A stretch of DNA of 64,000 bases from Glaciimonas sp. (GTDB lineage: Bacteria; Pseudomonadota; Gammaproteobacteria; Burkholderiales; Burkholderiaceae_D), in contig JABBOY010000030.1 of assembly GCA_012927585.1 (NCBI GenBank), forward strand, positions 1-64,000, read 5' to 3'. The notes below the pieces were generated by a model. The model saw only the letters and a program-made list of their open reading frames with translations, was not told where the DNA came from and did no database searches. The stretch's first letter is position 1, and every line of letters begins with the position of its first letter. Of the stretch, positions 42,761 to 51,808 are shown piece after piece. Made by a program: the position numbers and the translations under genes.

Positions 42761-43650
42761 ATGAAATAATCCCAAGCCATATCGATAACGGCAATAAGTA
42801 AGAGGAAACCAGCCAGCAGCCACCAAATTCTGGAAGCTTTTTTTACTGAACCGGTATCCTGAACGGCCATTTTGACGTGACCTGCACTAACTTGTTGCCG
42901 CCCCTCGCCATAGGCTGCCATCAGGGATTTATGTGCCAGGATGTTCACCAGTCGCGGGATACCGCCACTGGCCGAGTACAGTTTGCGCAGAGCGTCACGG
43001 CTAAACAAATTGCTGCCGGTAAAGCCGGCAATCTGCAGGCGATGAGAAATATAAAACGCCATATCGTCACTGGTCAAGGGCGCAATATCATAGTGAAACG
43101 TGATGCGCTGGGTCAACTGCCGAATCGCGTTTTTTTGCAATTTGAGGTTTAATTCCGGCTGACCGAACAACACGATTTGCAATAATTTTCTTTTTTCGGT
43201 TTCCAGATTAGTCAGCAGGCGCAGCGCTTCAAGACTTTCCAATGGCATGGCCTGTGCTTCATCCAGGCACAGCACCACTTTTTTTCCGAGACGCGTCAAC
43301 TCCAGCAGGCGATGATTGATCGATTTCATCAACTGATATTGATCGATATCTTTTTCCAGGCGAATTTCCAGTTTGTCGGCCAACGCCAGCATGAAGGTGC
43401 GCGGTTCAAGATAGGGATTCGGTATATAGGCAGTAACAAAACTTGCATCCAGCGAAGCCATGAATTTGCGGCATAACAGCGTTTTCCCGGTACCGACTTC
43501 ACCGGTAATTTTGATAAAGCCTTCGCCGCTATTTGTTGCAATCAGCAGTGTGTTCAACGCCGCCTGGTAGTTGGCGCATCCAAAAAAAAAGCTGGTGTCG
43601 GGAGTAATCCCAAAAGGCAGTTCGTGCAAACGGAAATGTGCCTTGTACAT
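42757..43650 (-). CDS. mshM: MSHA biogenesis ATPase MshM
   Basis: A 297-residue AAA ATPase related to ExeA/GspA. FGITPDTSFFFGCANYQAAL begins the domain, Walker A is GEVGTGKTLLCR near residue 42, and Walker B is KVVLCLDEAQAMP. SGGIPRLVNILAHKSLMAAY is the sensor region. A transmembrane segment (IWWLLAGFLLLIAVIDMAW) lies at the extreme C-terminus. The start is the ATG at 43650 (MYKAHFRLHELPFG), 1 bp from the mshL stop; an upstream ATG at 43674 is less likely. It overlaps mshN by 4 bp. Confidence 0.9.
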   Translation of the reverse strand: MYKAHFRLHELPFGITPDTSFFFGCANYQAALNTLLIATNSGEGFIKITGEVGTGKTLLCRKFMASLDASFVTAYIPNPYLEPRTFMLALADKLEIRLEKDIDQYQLMKSINHRLLELTRLGKKVVLCLDEAQAMPLESLEALRLLTNLETEKRKLLQIVLFGQPELNLKLQKNAIRQLTQRITFHYDIAPLTSDDMAFYISHRLQIAGFTGSNLFSRDALRKLYSASGGIPRLVNILAHKSLMAAYGEGRQQVSAGHVKMAVQDTGSVKKASRIWWLLAGFLLLIAVIDMAWDYFI

Positions 43651-43651
43651 C

Positions 43652-45382
43652 CTAGTACGTGCCCGGTGCATCACGCGGCGCCAAACCTTGAATCCGGCGC
43701 TGGCTATCGAGCATGTCTTGGGCCCAGCTATCGTCGCCCTGAATCACGGTCGGCTTGATCAAGATGACCAGTTCACGTTTTTTCGAAATCCTGCCGGTAT
43801 TGCGGAATAGGTTGCCCAACACGGGGACGTCGCCCGCACCCGGTACTTGCGAATTATCCGATGTGGATTCTTGCCGCATCAGGCCGCCGATCGCAATAAT
43901 GCGCCCATCCTGGCCGCGCACTACGCTATCTGTCTCGGAAATGGCGCTCGATGCCAATGGCAATTTCATGATGCCACCATTATTGGTGCCCAGATCAATG
44001 GATAAGTCAGACGTAGTGACCTTGCTGACGGAAGGATGAACATGCAAAGTGATATTGCCGCTGGCGTCGATTTGCGGCGTTACATCGAGTGCGACACCTG
44101 AAAAGAAAGACTGCGTATCCACCGTCGTTATCGGTAGTGGTTGCGCAATGCCGTTTGAGCTAGTGCCCTGTGTGGTGGTTAACTTCGTTACAAAAAATGC
44201 GTCGGTACCGACTTTCAATACCGCTTTTTGATTATTCATGGTCGCAATACGCGGGCTGGACAACACATGCACTGTGCCTTGCGACTCCAGGAATGAAATC
44301 AGCGCAGCGAAATTACTGGTCTGAAAAGCCAGGCCGAACAGACCACCGACCGCTGTGCTGGCAGCACCCAATGCGATACCGCTGACCGCGTTGAGGGCAT
44401 TGTTGCCCCCGCTAGTTAAGGCTGCCGGGTTACTTCCATTTAAGGGTAATGGCGCCAGCGTTGACCCGGGCGAGACAAAACCCAGCGATGAACGGCTATT
44501 TTTAATCGCATTCAACGATGCAAACGAAGCCCAGTTAATACCGGATTGAAAGCTGTCATTTAACTCCACTTCCATTATCTTGGCTTCCAGAATCACCTGG
44601 CGATCCACTGACAGTTGCGTCGCTTTCAGAAAAGTCGACACATTGCGTAGTTCATCGGACATGGCTCGAATTACCACTACTCCCGACTGCTGGTTGATGA
44701 CAACACTGCGCCCGCCTGCGTTCCCGATGATGGCGTCCAGCGATGTTTTAAGCTCTCCCCAAAAATGATTTTCGGAAGTGGTGCTGATATTGCTGCTGGC
44801 AACAGCTTGCGTATTCGTCCCAGACGTGGGAGGCGATGGGTTACCCCCGGGATTGGATGCCACATTGCTTACCGCACCTGAAGTCACGCGGAGATCAGAC
44901 GAACCGATGCGATTGCTGTTGAGGTAATTGACCTGGAAGATACTGGTTTGCAAACCCGGTGGTTTCACATAAATACGCGTCCCTTCCACCTTGTATTCAT
45001 AACCGTAAATTTCGCGAATCGCATCCAGCGTCTCAAACAAGGTGACATTATTGAGCTTGGCCGAAATGGTGCCGGTGACCTCAGGATGCACCAGCATGTT
45101 GTAGCGCGTACCCGACACTATTCCCATGAAAAACTGGGTCGCCGGGGCATTGTTGAACGACACATTGAATCGTTCTTCCAGCGGTTGCCGGGTTCTTGGC
45201 ATTGCAATTGTCAGCGGCGGCAACAGCGACGCAAAAACCGCATCCTGCTGCGCAGGCTTGGCGTTGGTTTCCACCGCCTTTTTCATTTCCGCATTGATCA
45301 GGTCATACGTGTCACGTTTTGTGGCATGTGAAGCGCATCCTGCCAATCCTATAACCAGGAAACTTAATAGAGTCTTTTGCAT
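43652..45382 (-). CDS. mshL: MSHA biogenesis secretin MshL
   Basis: A 576-residue outer-membrane secretin, the pore for the pilus. It is a lipoprotein (FLVIGLAGCASH). The N-terminal half includes an STN-like region (FFMGIVSGTRYNMLVHPEV), and an N1-like repeat ends in VVIRAMSDELRNVSTFLKAT. The C-terminal secretin domain carries VHVLSSPRIATMNNQKAVLK and VVRGQDGRIIAIGGLMRQES, then LVILIKPTVIQ. It lies between mshK and mshM with very short gaps. Confidence 0.93.
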   Translation of the reverse strand: MQKTLLSFLVIGLAGCASHATKRDTYDLINAEMKKAVETNAKPAQQDAVFASLLPPLTIAMPRTRQPLEERFNVSFNNAPATQFFMGIVSGTRYNMLVHPEVTGTISAKLNNVTLFETLDAIREIYGYEYKVEGTRIYVKPPGLQTSIFQVNYLNSNRIGSSDLRVTSGAVSNVASNPGGNPSPPTSGTNTQAVASSNISTTSENHFWGELKTSLDAIIGNAGGRSVVINQQSGVVVIRAMSDELRNVSTFLKATQLSVDRQVILEAKIMEVELNDSFQSGINWASFASLNAIKNSRSSLGFVSPGSTLAPLPLNGSNPAALTSGGNNALNAVSGIALGAASTAVGGLFGLAFQTSNFAALISFLESQGTVHVLSSPRIATMNNQKAVLKVGTDAFFVTKLTTTQGTSSNGIAQPLPITTVDTQSFFSGVALDVTPQIDASGNITLHVHPSVSKVTTSDLSIDLGTNNGGIMKLPLASSAISETDSVVRGQDGRIIAIGGLMRQESTSDNSQVPGAGDVPVLGNLFRNTGRISKKRELVILIKPTVIQGDDSWAQDMLDSQRRIQGLAPRDAPGTY

Positions 45383-45409
45383 TTTTTATCTTACTCGTTG
45401 ATTTGCATT

Positions 45410-45799
45410 TTAGCGAACAGGTTTCTGTACTGGCTGCACCTTGATATCGGGAAAAAGTTTCAATGTTTGTTCTGTTGTGCCATTGCGCAAAATGACTTCT
45501 GTTTCACCAATACGAATCAGGCGAGAGTCGGCGAATTTTTCATGTAATTGCACCGTCTGGCCACTGATGATGGCCATTCTTCTGCCGGGAGAAATCAGTA
45601 TCGACTGCAGTACCGGGCCAGCGACGGACGATGCGGCCGCTCCCGCGTGCGCACCGTCAATCGAGTTCGGTGGCCGTGTCGGGTCCGGGATTGTTTGTGC
45701 GACGGCCGATGATGTCAACAGCCATAAGCACGCGCTCAAACACAAACCAGCTTGCACCTGGATAAAGTGCTTGCGGGACAGGCTCACAGATTTAGCCAT
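45410..45799 (-). CDS. mshK: MSHA biogenesis protein MshK
   Basis: A 129-residue small periplasmic protein with an N-terminal signal peptide (ACLWLLTSSAVAQT). DPTRPPNSIDGA is the DPT/DPxRPP motif of MshK and PilP-like proteins. SPGRRMAIISGQTVQLHEKF is typical of the following beta domain. It probably helps connect the inner-membrane complex to the secretin MshL. It overlaps mshJ by 16 bp and precedes mshL by 27 bp. Confidence 0.82.
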   Translation of the reverse strand: MAKSVSLSRKHFIQVQAGLCLSACLWLLTSSAVAQTIPDPTRPPNSIDGAHAGAAASSVAGPVLQSILISPGRRMAIISGQTVQLHEKFADSRLIRIGETEVILRNGTTEQTLKLFPDIKVQPVQKPVR

Positions 45800-46503
45800 T
45801 TTTTATCCAGGCTCAAAGTGAATAGAGTCAGGCTCAAGGTCGCTTCAGGATAAGTCTCTACCTGCATTTTGGCCTTACCCCAAAACAACTGCCACGGCAT
45901 CGCTTCCAGTGCCGACATATAAGCCATCATGTCCAGATATTTACCTTGCACCACAATTTCCACGCCGTGCTTGTAAATCTCGCCAGTTCCCAGCGCGCTT
46001 GGCGCTGCTGCTGATGCTGCCGGCACCGGCACACCACTTTTTTCTGCCGGAATTGTCGCTGCGTTAGCCGCAACGGGAGTCAACGTGCTCACAGGCAGAG
46101 TATTGAGTGAAATCAAGCGCAATGTACCGTTGCGTTTTAAAATAGTTTCCAATAACGAAGTCATATTCTCAGGCTTGACCAACACATCGTTCAAGCCCAG
46201 CAAGTCGGCATGCATTTGCTGGGACTGCTGCTGTAATTTTTGCAAAAGTTTCTTATTGACAGTGTCCGGGTCGGATGTCTGCGATGTCACTTTTTGTTGA
46301 ATCTCCGCCTGCATTTCGGCAATTTTTGACTGATCCGATTGTATTTTTTGCGATAAAAGTTTTTGCTGCGCGAATTGCGGGTCAAACAAGAGTGTATTGA
46401 GCAACAACATCAATGTCAGAGCCGTTCCTGCAAAGATCATGATGCGTTCGCGCAGGCTCATCGCATCAATTTTCAGGATAAATCGCTGTAGGGTTTGCTT
46501 CAT
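45784..46503 (-). CDS. mshJ: MSHA biogenesis protein MshJ (PilO-like)
   Basis: A 239-residue bitopic protein. One transmembrane helix (IMFAGTALTLMLLLNTLLF, residues 22-40) is followed by a coiled coil (QKLLSQKIQSDQSKIAEMQA...) and a C-terminal domain with HGVEIVVQGKYLDMMAYMSA and LEAMPWQLFWG. This is the architecture of PilO/MshJ in the inner-membrane alignment complex. It overlaps the gene on each side (4 bp upstream, 16 bp downstream). Confidence 0.85.
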   Translation of the reverse strand: MKQTLQRFILKIDAMSLRERIMIFAGTALTLMLLLNTLLFDPQFAQQKLLSQKIQSDQSKIAEMQAEIQQKVTSQTSDPDTVNKKLLQKLQQQSQQMHADLLGLNDVLVKPENMTSLLETILKRNGTLRLISLNTLPVSTLTPVAANAATIPAEKSGVPVPAASAAAPSALGTGEIYKHGVEIVVQGKYLDMMAYMSALEAMPWQLFWGKAKMQVETYPEATLSLTLFTLSLDKKWLNL

Positions 46504-47186
46504 TGATTTTTTACTCCAGGCGGCAAATCAGAGGCCACCGCTGCCTTGGATATGCCTGAAGAGCGCAGATCAAATTCAACATACGGCGCTGCGGCGGTAT
46601 TAAGACCTGCTGGATGCTCCCGATTGCTTTGCTCCTGTTGCGGCAACTGTATCTCTAAAGTGGAAAAATTTTTGCCTTGGATGACGTGTTCCTGCTTCAG
46701 ATTATTGATGTAAGCCGGCACCAGCTCCGGCCGCAGTGCGCGCCCTTGCAAACCCAACTCGGTACCGGCACCGACAATGGTGAAGCCGGTGAGCCACAAT
46801 CCATCCACGATCTGTCGCGCAAATGCGCGCAAATACGCTGAGTATCCCTCTCGATTGCCAATCTCCCCTTTTTGCAAGGCATCGAATACCAGGTGCAAGG
46901 ACTTCACTTCCGCGTCGGTCTTTTTGACGCTGTCTTCTAGCGCCTGACTTTTTTGGGGTGGCGCGTATTCCGTTTTGACCTTGCTTAACCGCGTCTGCAG
47001 CAAGCCCATTTGCGCTGCCGTATTGGTCGCTTCCTTGCGTATGCCTGAAAATTGATAGCGCGAATATACGGACAGAAGCAACGCACCAATCAATATCAAG
47101 CCCAAAGCTTGCGCCATGGCAATAGCAGAAAAATATTTTTTCTGCTTCAGGAAAATCGGATTGAAGAGATTGATCTGCTGACTCAT
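46500..47186 (-). CDS. MSHA PilN-like inner-membrane protein
   Basis: A 228-residue bitopic protein. INLFNPIFLKQKKYFSAIAM is followed by a transmembrane helix (ALGLILIGALLLSVYSRY) and a coiled coil, then a C-terminal domain with LRAFARQIVDGLWLTGFTIV. This matches PilN, often called MshI2, the partner of the actin-like MshI/PilM. It overlaps mshI and mshJ by 4 bp each, so the four genes mshI to mshK are tightly coupled. Confidence 0.82.
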   Translation of the reverse strand: MSQQINLFNPIFLKQKKYFSAIAMAQALGLILIGALLLSVYSRYQFSGIRKEATNTAAQMGLLQTRLSKVKTEYAPPQKSQALEDSVKKTDAEVKSLHLVFDALQKGEIGNREGYSAYLRAFARQIVDGLWLTGFTIVGAGTELGLQGRALRPELVPAYINNLKQEHVIQGKNFSTLEIQLPQQEQSNREHPAGLNTAAAPYVEFDLRSSGISKAAVASDLPPGVKNQ

Positions 47187-48133
47187 AACGCCTTCTCTTC
47201 ATGGCGCAAGGCCGCCCCAAGCACCATGAAATAGCGTTGCTGGGATTCAACATTATTCAGTTCGGGCGCCATGGAAAAATCCAGAATCGATTCCAGATGC
47301 AAGGTCTCCACCGGCGTGTACAAATTAGCTGCCAGGTACTCTTGCAGACCCGCTCCCTCCAAACCCATCGGGGAGAGTAATAATTTGGATAACGGCATCG
47401 CATGATATTGCCGATCGAAGTGATCCAGCGAGCGCTGCAGCTCCAGCGTGATGCGTTCATGCAGTGCGGTCTTGTGCGATACGTCAGCCTGCTGCAGTTG
47501 CATCACGGTCATGTCGATACGCCGCGAAAAATACAGTTCACCACCGAAAGTGATGGTAATCAATCCACCTTCCGCATTAAACGACAACAGCGCGATGGCA
47601 CGTCCTTCCGACTCCAGCAACGCGGAAATATTACGTTGCGCCATCTCTGGAATGTCGATCGCGCACAAGGCAATTTTTGCTCCTTCGAACAGGGCCTGGC
47701 GTTGTCCGATCAATTGATTGCGGGCCGCCACGGCAAACAGGGTATTGCTGCGTGCCGGCCCGTCCTTGTCGAGCGGTACCGCCAACACATCGATGGTGGC
47801 GTCGTCAACGTGATAATCCAGCATGTCCTTGATACTCCAGCGGATTGCATTCTTGAGCTCGTCTGGCGGCACATTCGGCGCATCCATTGATAACAACTGG
47901 TATTCACCGGACGTCAGCAAGTGTGAGCATTGATAACGATCCGCATGCAGTTCTTTTGCGAGTTTATCGAGCGCAGCCGGGTACGCGGTCTTATCGGCAG
48001 GATAAAAAGAAAATAATTCCACCACCGGCTTGCCTGAAGGCGGTCTTTTTACATGGGCAACGAAAATGCCGTCGGATAGGCAACTAATAGCCATCCAGCC
48101 GGAATTTTTCTTGGTTTTACCGAATAAGCCCAC
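47183..48133 (-). CDS. mshI: MSHA biogenesis protein MshI (PilM-like)
   Basis: A 316-residue cytoplasmic actin-like protein that recruits the PilN partner. WMAISCLSDGIFVAHVKRPP opens the domain. LKNAIRWSIKDMLDYHVDDA is the PilM-type block that meets the ATPase ring, and ALLSFNAEGGLITITFGGEL is the second subdomain. It is shorter than full PilM, as usual for MshI. It is the first gene of the mshI-to-mshN leftward run, with 89 bp separating it from mshQ. Confidence 0.82.
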   Translation of the reverse strand: MGLFGKTKKNSGWMAISCLSDGIFVAHVKRPPSGKPVVELFSFYPADKTAYPAALDKLAKELHADRYQCSHLLTSGEYQLLSMDAPNVPPDELKNAIRWSIKDMLDYHVDDATIDVLAVPLDKDGPARSNTLFAVAARNQLIGQRQALFEGAKIALCAIDIPEMAQRNISALLESEGRAIALLSFNAEGGLITITFGGELYFSRRIDMTVMQLQQADVSHKTALHERITLELQRSLDHFDRQYHAMPLSKLLLSPMGLEGAGLQEYLAANLYTPVETLHLESILDFSMAPELNNVESQQRYFMVLGAALRHEEKAL

Positions 48134-48222
48134 AAATAAATCCTTGCTCGTGCTGAATAAAAATAGTTTCTGAAGTTAAATTACTACGCCGCACTTGTCA
48201 ATTGTCGGCGCGGATTTGGTAC

Positions 48223-51198
48223 TTAATACATTTCCCGGATGTAAATAAACCCGTTGCCGCTTCTGTTTCCGCTCGTATACACACCGAAAGTGGCACGGGC
48301 TGCGGGGTTTAACTCTGCTGTTGTTGGCGTAGGCTTTCCTTTCCAGTTGAAGTTGAGCCAAGGCATGGCTGCAAGATCAAAAAACACATCGACATATCCA
48401 ATCCCTGGACCCACGGCTGAACTGCCCGGACTTGCCAGTGATAGCTGATTGCCTGTAACAATGCCTGATGCATTCCCCAGATACGCTTTTACGCTGTTAC
48501 CGGCCAAAGACAATTTATTCTTTGCGCTCAAAGCAGCATAAGTAAAACCAATGCTGGCAGGCAGTGCGATCGGCGTGCAGCTATCATCCGTATTGGTTAG
48601 CCAGCCTGACCCCGCTTTGTAATACTGCACTTTCATTGGAATCGGCAAGGCCAGCCGTTCCGACCCATGCGCATTGGAAAGCGCTATGCGCCCATAGAGC
48701 ATTTTGGTCGTCGCGCCACCCGTCAGACTTGCATATTTTTTACACTCTGTAGCGCCTGACTTCGTGCACGATGCCGGAGTCGTTGCGGTGAAGGTCGAAG
48801 TCGCGCTTGGGTAACCAATCCCATCTCCATCATCTATCGCCACACCAATATTGAGCGCGTCGAATGCGCCCCAAGTGAGATCAGCCGGGGTAGTGGTTGG
48901 CCGGGTAAATTTATAGCTAGTGGGTGTCAGGATATAGCTGCCATTGCTCCAGGTCGGCGATAGTGGATTGGACACTGCTGGCGCCGGTGGATTGGATGCT
49001 GCCAGCGATAGTCTTGCCACCCAGTCGGTACTTCCATTAATGGCGGCAAGATTGAGTTTTCCCCCGCTGTAGAGTTGCAGTGGGAGGTTGCCCGGGGGGG
49101 TAGGCGCCACTCTGCCCAGCGACTTGGCTGTTACGGTATAGCCGAGCGTGAATGGCTGATCCATGTATGTAAAGCCCGCGCCGGAGCATCCCGCCGTAAA
49201 CGAAGGTGTAATGTCGAAATGATCGGGATAAAAACGGCCCACGGTGAGCGCGGCGGACTGCCCGATCAGGCAGCCAATCTTGCCTTTGTCGTTGCCGCTG
49301 GTAACGGGCGTATTGGACGCACTACCGGCGATGCAATCGCTGCTGCCATCAACGCTGGTGAATGTACTGTCAGAGATTCCATAAGTGCCTGGGCTGGTCG
49401 CCGGCAGAGTGAAGCTGCCCACATCATCATACGTAAATGTAGCGTTGCTAACGCCGGCCTGGGCTGCCGGCAATACCGACGGTGCCAGCGCCGCCACAGT
49501 GAAGCCGGGCGTGCCAGTCATTTGGCTGAGGTTCAGCGTCGGTACTCCAGTGTAGTTTGTCGTGATGGTAGTCAGGTCACCCTTCACCGCTGTTGCCTGT
49601 AGGGTGAAGGTCGAACCGGCATTGAAGGTTGTAGTGTTTTGCGCCGCCAAAAATGCCGCAGGTCGCACCGAAAACTGGTCGGAAGAACAGGCTGGCGCCA
49701 CTGTGGTAAAGCTTGCGCAGGTGCTGTCGGTGCATTCCTTGACGCGGCAACGCAGTTTTTTATAGACGTTGCCGATGTTGATATTAGGCGTCAACGTGCG
49801 GCCTGCCGCGCCGGAGTATGTGCCCGAAGTGAAGGTTGCCGTTGTTGATGCCACTGGGTTTGCATAAGCCGGGCAACTAGCCGGCGCTGTAGTGTCGTCA
49901 AACAGTTCCACTTTGGTGTATTTGGAGTTACCCCCAACCGCCACGTAATTGCTTTCCAGCGTGCCGTCCGTCTTCAGCGCGGCAATGTCGAACTTGAAGT
50001 CGGTGCTGACGAGTTTGGTGTACAAGGGATTACGTAAAGAAGAGTTGCTCACCAAATTATTGATGCTGACACCTGTCTCCAGACATTCAAAATTTGCGGC
50101 ACTACCGCCGGGAGCCGTACATACTAACGGCCCGGGCAATATGCCCGAACCGTTGGTCACACAACTCGCGTTTGTCTTGTAGCAACAAACGGCGTGGACT
50201 TTGCCTCCGGCGGCAATAGAGATGGCACCGGTGACATTCATGGATATCTGGCCACCGACCGTGCCGCCAGCACCGACTGTGGTGCTACCGGTCTCGGTAC
50301 TGATATCGCCGCCGACGCCAGCTGACGCCCCCAGTGTGACACCGCCGATCTGACTGACAGCGATCGAGCCGCCGACCTGGCTACTGGCACCGACGGTGAT
50401 AGCATCGCTGACGGTACTGATACTGCCCCCGACTATAGCTGAATCCCCGGTGGTGACGTAGCCGGCGCCACTGACAGCGATCGCGCCGCCGACGCGTGCC
50501 GACGCCCCCAGTACGACGTAACCGGCGTTAAGGGTGGAGACTGAGCCGCCGACTATGGCTGAGGCCCCCAGTACGACGTAGCCGGTAATGGTGCTGATAC
50601 TGCCGCCGACTGTTGCTGGCGCCCCCAATGAGACGAAGCCCGTTTCGGTACTGACATTGCCGCTGACCGTGCTCCCGGCGCCGATGGTGACGGCGCCGAG
50701 GCCACGGGTTTGCACGTTCGCCTTCAGCGTGGAGGTGGCGGCCAGTGTGAACGCGCCGTTAACCACAAGACTGAGGTCGGAGGTGGCTCCGCCTGAATTG
50801 ATCGCTACGCCGGCGCCGGTAGTGAACGCACCGCTGAAAGTGATGGTGGCCGGTTTAGGCGATGCAATGGTGAACGTGTCGTTGGCGGCGAGCGTTAGCG
50901 CGCCGCAAGCGTAGCTTCCGCCGCCATTGTCGACGCAGCCTAAAGGCAGGGCGCCTGGAAAAGTGTAATCAATCGCCTGTGCCGGCACAGCGGCCAGCAA
51001 CAGCACTGGCAGCGCGACGAGCAGGAATATCCGGCGGCGCGCGGCGGCGCTCAATGACGCGATGCGGCACAAAAGTCCACGGCGCAGCAGCGCTGAGGGT
51101 TCACGCTCGGCGGGTACTTGGACGCCGGACAGGCTGGCGCAGTCACGGAAAACTGAGGCCGGAACACGGTGTAATTGCACGCAGCGGAATGTAATCAT
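48223..51198 (-). CDS. mshQ: MshQ-like protein with repetitive beta-helix region and DUF6701
   Basis: A 991-residue exported protein. A signal peptide lies far in (LLVALPVLLLAAVPAQAIDY, about residues 57-76). Residues 100-330 are short repeats of 16-20 residues (GGSISTITGYVVLGASA, GGSVSTLNAGYVVLGASA, GGAIAVSGAGYVTTGDSA) like a beta-helix or bactofilin-type fold. The C-terminal 550 residues match MshQ/DUF6701: RFYPDHFDITPSF, NAHGSERLALPIPMKVQYY, DDSCTPIALP and the terminal RATFG...FIYIREMY. MshQ is a minor, possibly tip-located, MSHA component. Its start (ATG 51198) leaves a long N-terminal extension before the signal peptide, so a later start is possible. Cysteine-rich linkers suggest disulfides. 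Confidence 0.85.
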   Translation of the reverse strand: MITFRCVQLHRVPASVFRDCASLSGVQVPAEREPSALLRRGLLCRIASLSAAARRRIFLLVALPVLLLAAVPAQAIDYTFPGALPLGCVDNGGGSYACGALTLAANDTFTIASPKPATITFSGAFTTGAGVAINSGGATSDLSLVVNGAFTLAATSTLKANVQTRGLGAVTIGAGSTVSGNVSTETGFVSLGAPATVGGSISTITGYVVLGASAIVGGSVSTLNAGYVVLGASARVGGAIAVSGAGYVTTGDSAIVGGSISTVSDAITVGASSQVGGSIAVSQIGGVTLGASAGVGGDISTETGSTTVGAGGTVGGQISMNVTGAISIAAGGKVHAVCCYKTNASCVTNGSGILPGPLVCTAPGGSAANFECLETGVSINNLVSNSSLRNPLYTKLVSTDFKFDIAALKTDGTLESNYVAVGGNSKYTKVELFDDTTAPASCPAYANPVASTTATFTSGTYSGAAGRTLTPNINIGNVYKKLRCRVKECTDSTCASFTTVAPACSSDQFSVRPAAFLAAQNTTTFNAGSTFTLQATAVKGDLTTITTNYTGVPTLNLSQMTGTPGFTVAALAPSVLPAAQAGVSNATFTYDDVGSFTLPATSPGTYGISDSTFTSVDGSSDCIAGSASNTPVTSGNDKGKIGCLIGQSAALTVGRFYPDHFDITPSFTAGCSGAGFTYMDQPFTLGYTVTAKSLGRVAPTPPGNLPLQLYSGGKLNLAAINGSTDWVARLSLAASNPPAPAVSNPLSPTWSNGSYILTPTSYKFTRPTTTPADLTWGAFDALNIGVAIDDGDGIGYPSATSTFTATTPASCTKSGATECKKYASLTGGATTKMLYGRIALSNAHGSERLALPIPMKVQYYKAGSGWLTNTDDSCTPIALPASIGFTYAALSAKNKLSLAGNSVKAYLGNASGIVTGNQLSLASPGSSAVGPGIGYVDVFFDLAAMPWLNFNWKGKPTPTTAELNPAARATFGVYTSGNRSGNGFIYIREMY

Positions 51199-51217
51199 CG
51201 AAAATCTTTATGTTTGA

Positions 51218-51279
51218 TTAGTATTTTTTCAATGCCATTAAATATGTGCGGATAAGGCACTGTTTTTACCTATACTCCC
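51218..51279 (-). repeat. 62-bp dispersed element, copy 8
   Basis: On the minus strand it reads GGGAGTATAGG, TAAAAACAGTGCC, TTATCCGCACATATT, ATGGCATTG and ends AAAAAATACT. It lies 20 bp upstream of mshQ, in the same orientation as that gene, between mshP and mshQ. Confidence 0.8.
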
Positions 51280-51328
51280 ATAAATAATATTAAAAAATCA
51301 GTGCGTTCCGGTTTTTTGTATGCTCTGC

Positions 51329-51808
51329 TCAGTCTGGGCAAGGCACGCCAGCTATCCGGCAAGTGTCGATCGATGCGGATATCTGCCGCTCTACATAATT
51401 GGCGCTGCCGACTGTCCCAAGCTTTGCGGTTGAAGTCAGTTGATAGACGCTAATTTGATTGGCGCCTTCCGTAAATGGTGAGCCGACAGGCTGAGTACAT
51501 CCGACAGTCACCGTGAAACCCGTCAAGGTTGCCGCTGGTAGCGATAGAGGCGTGCTTCCCACACAGCTTGTTTTCTGTAAAACCTGATACGTGCCCCACT
51601 CGACTCCGGCCCGCGCCGCCTGATAGGCGCGGCTGCCCTGCAAATCCTGGGTCGAAGTGACATTCTGGACGGTCGAGAGTGTCACCATGAAAGCGCCCAA
51701 AGCAGCCAATACCACCACTAGAAAAATAGCCGACACGAGGGCAAAGCCGCGCTGGGGGCTACGGCTGGAATCGTGTATTCCGCTTGCGGAGTTTCGTCTA
51801 GGGCACAT
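51329..51808 (-). CDS. mshP: MshP-like minor pilin
   Basis: A protein of about 159 residues with a prepilin-type start (QRGFALVSAIFLVVVLAALG) followed by ATLSTVQNVTSTQDLQGSRA-type helix and AYQAARAGVEWGTYQVLQK, the PilX-like/MshP pattern. A C-terminal Cys pair (DTCRIAGVPC) is present. Starts at 51808 or 51817 fit best because they overlap the mshO stop (51798). It is the last pilin-like gene before mshQ. Confidence 0.85.
   Translation of the reverse strand: MCPRRNSASGIHDSSRSPQRGFALVSAIFLVVVLAALGAFMVTLSTVQNVTSTQDLQGSRAYQAARAGVEWGTYQVLQKTSCVGSTPLSLPAATLTGFTVTVGCTQPVGSPFTEGANQISVYQLTSTAKLGTVGSANYVERQISASIDTCRIAGVPCPD

Noticed and set aside
50200-50720. Regularly spaced similar DNA segments that could suggest a CRISPR array
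   Set aside because: They encode the protein repeats of the MshQ-like gene in one open frame, are imperfect, and lack unique spacers and cas genes.
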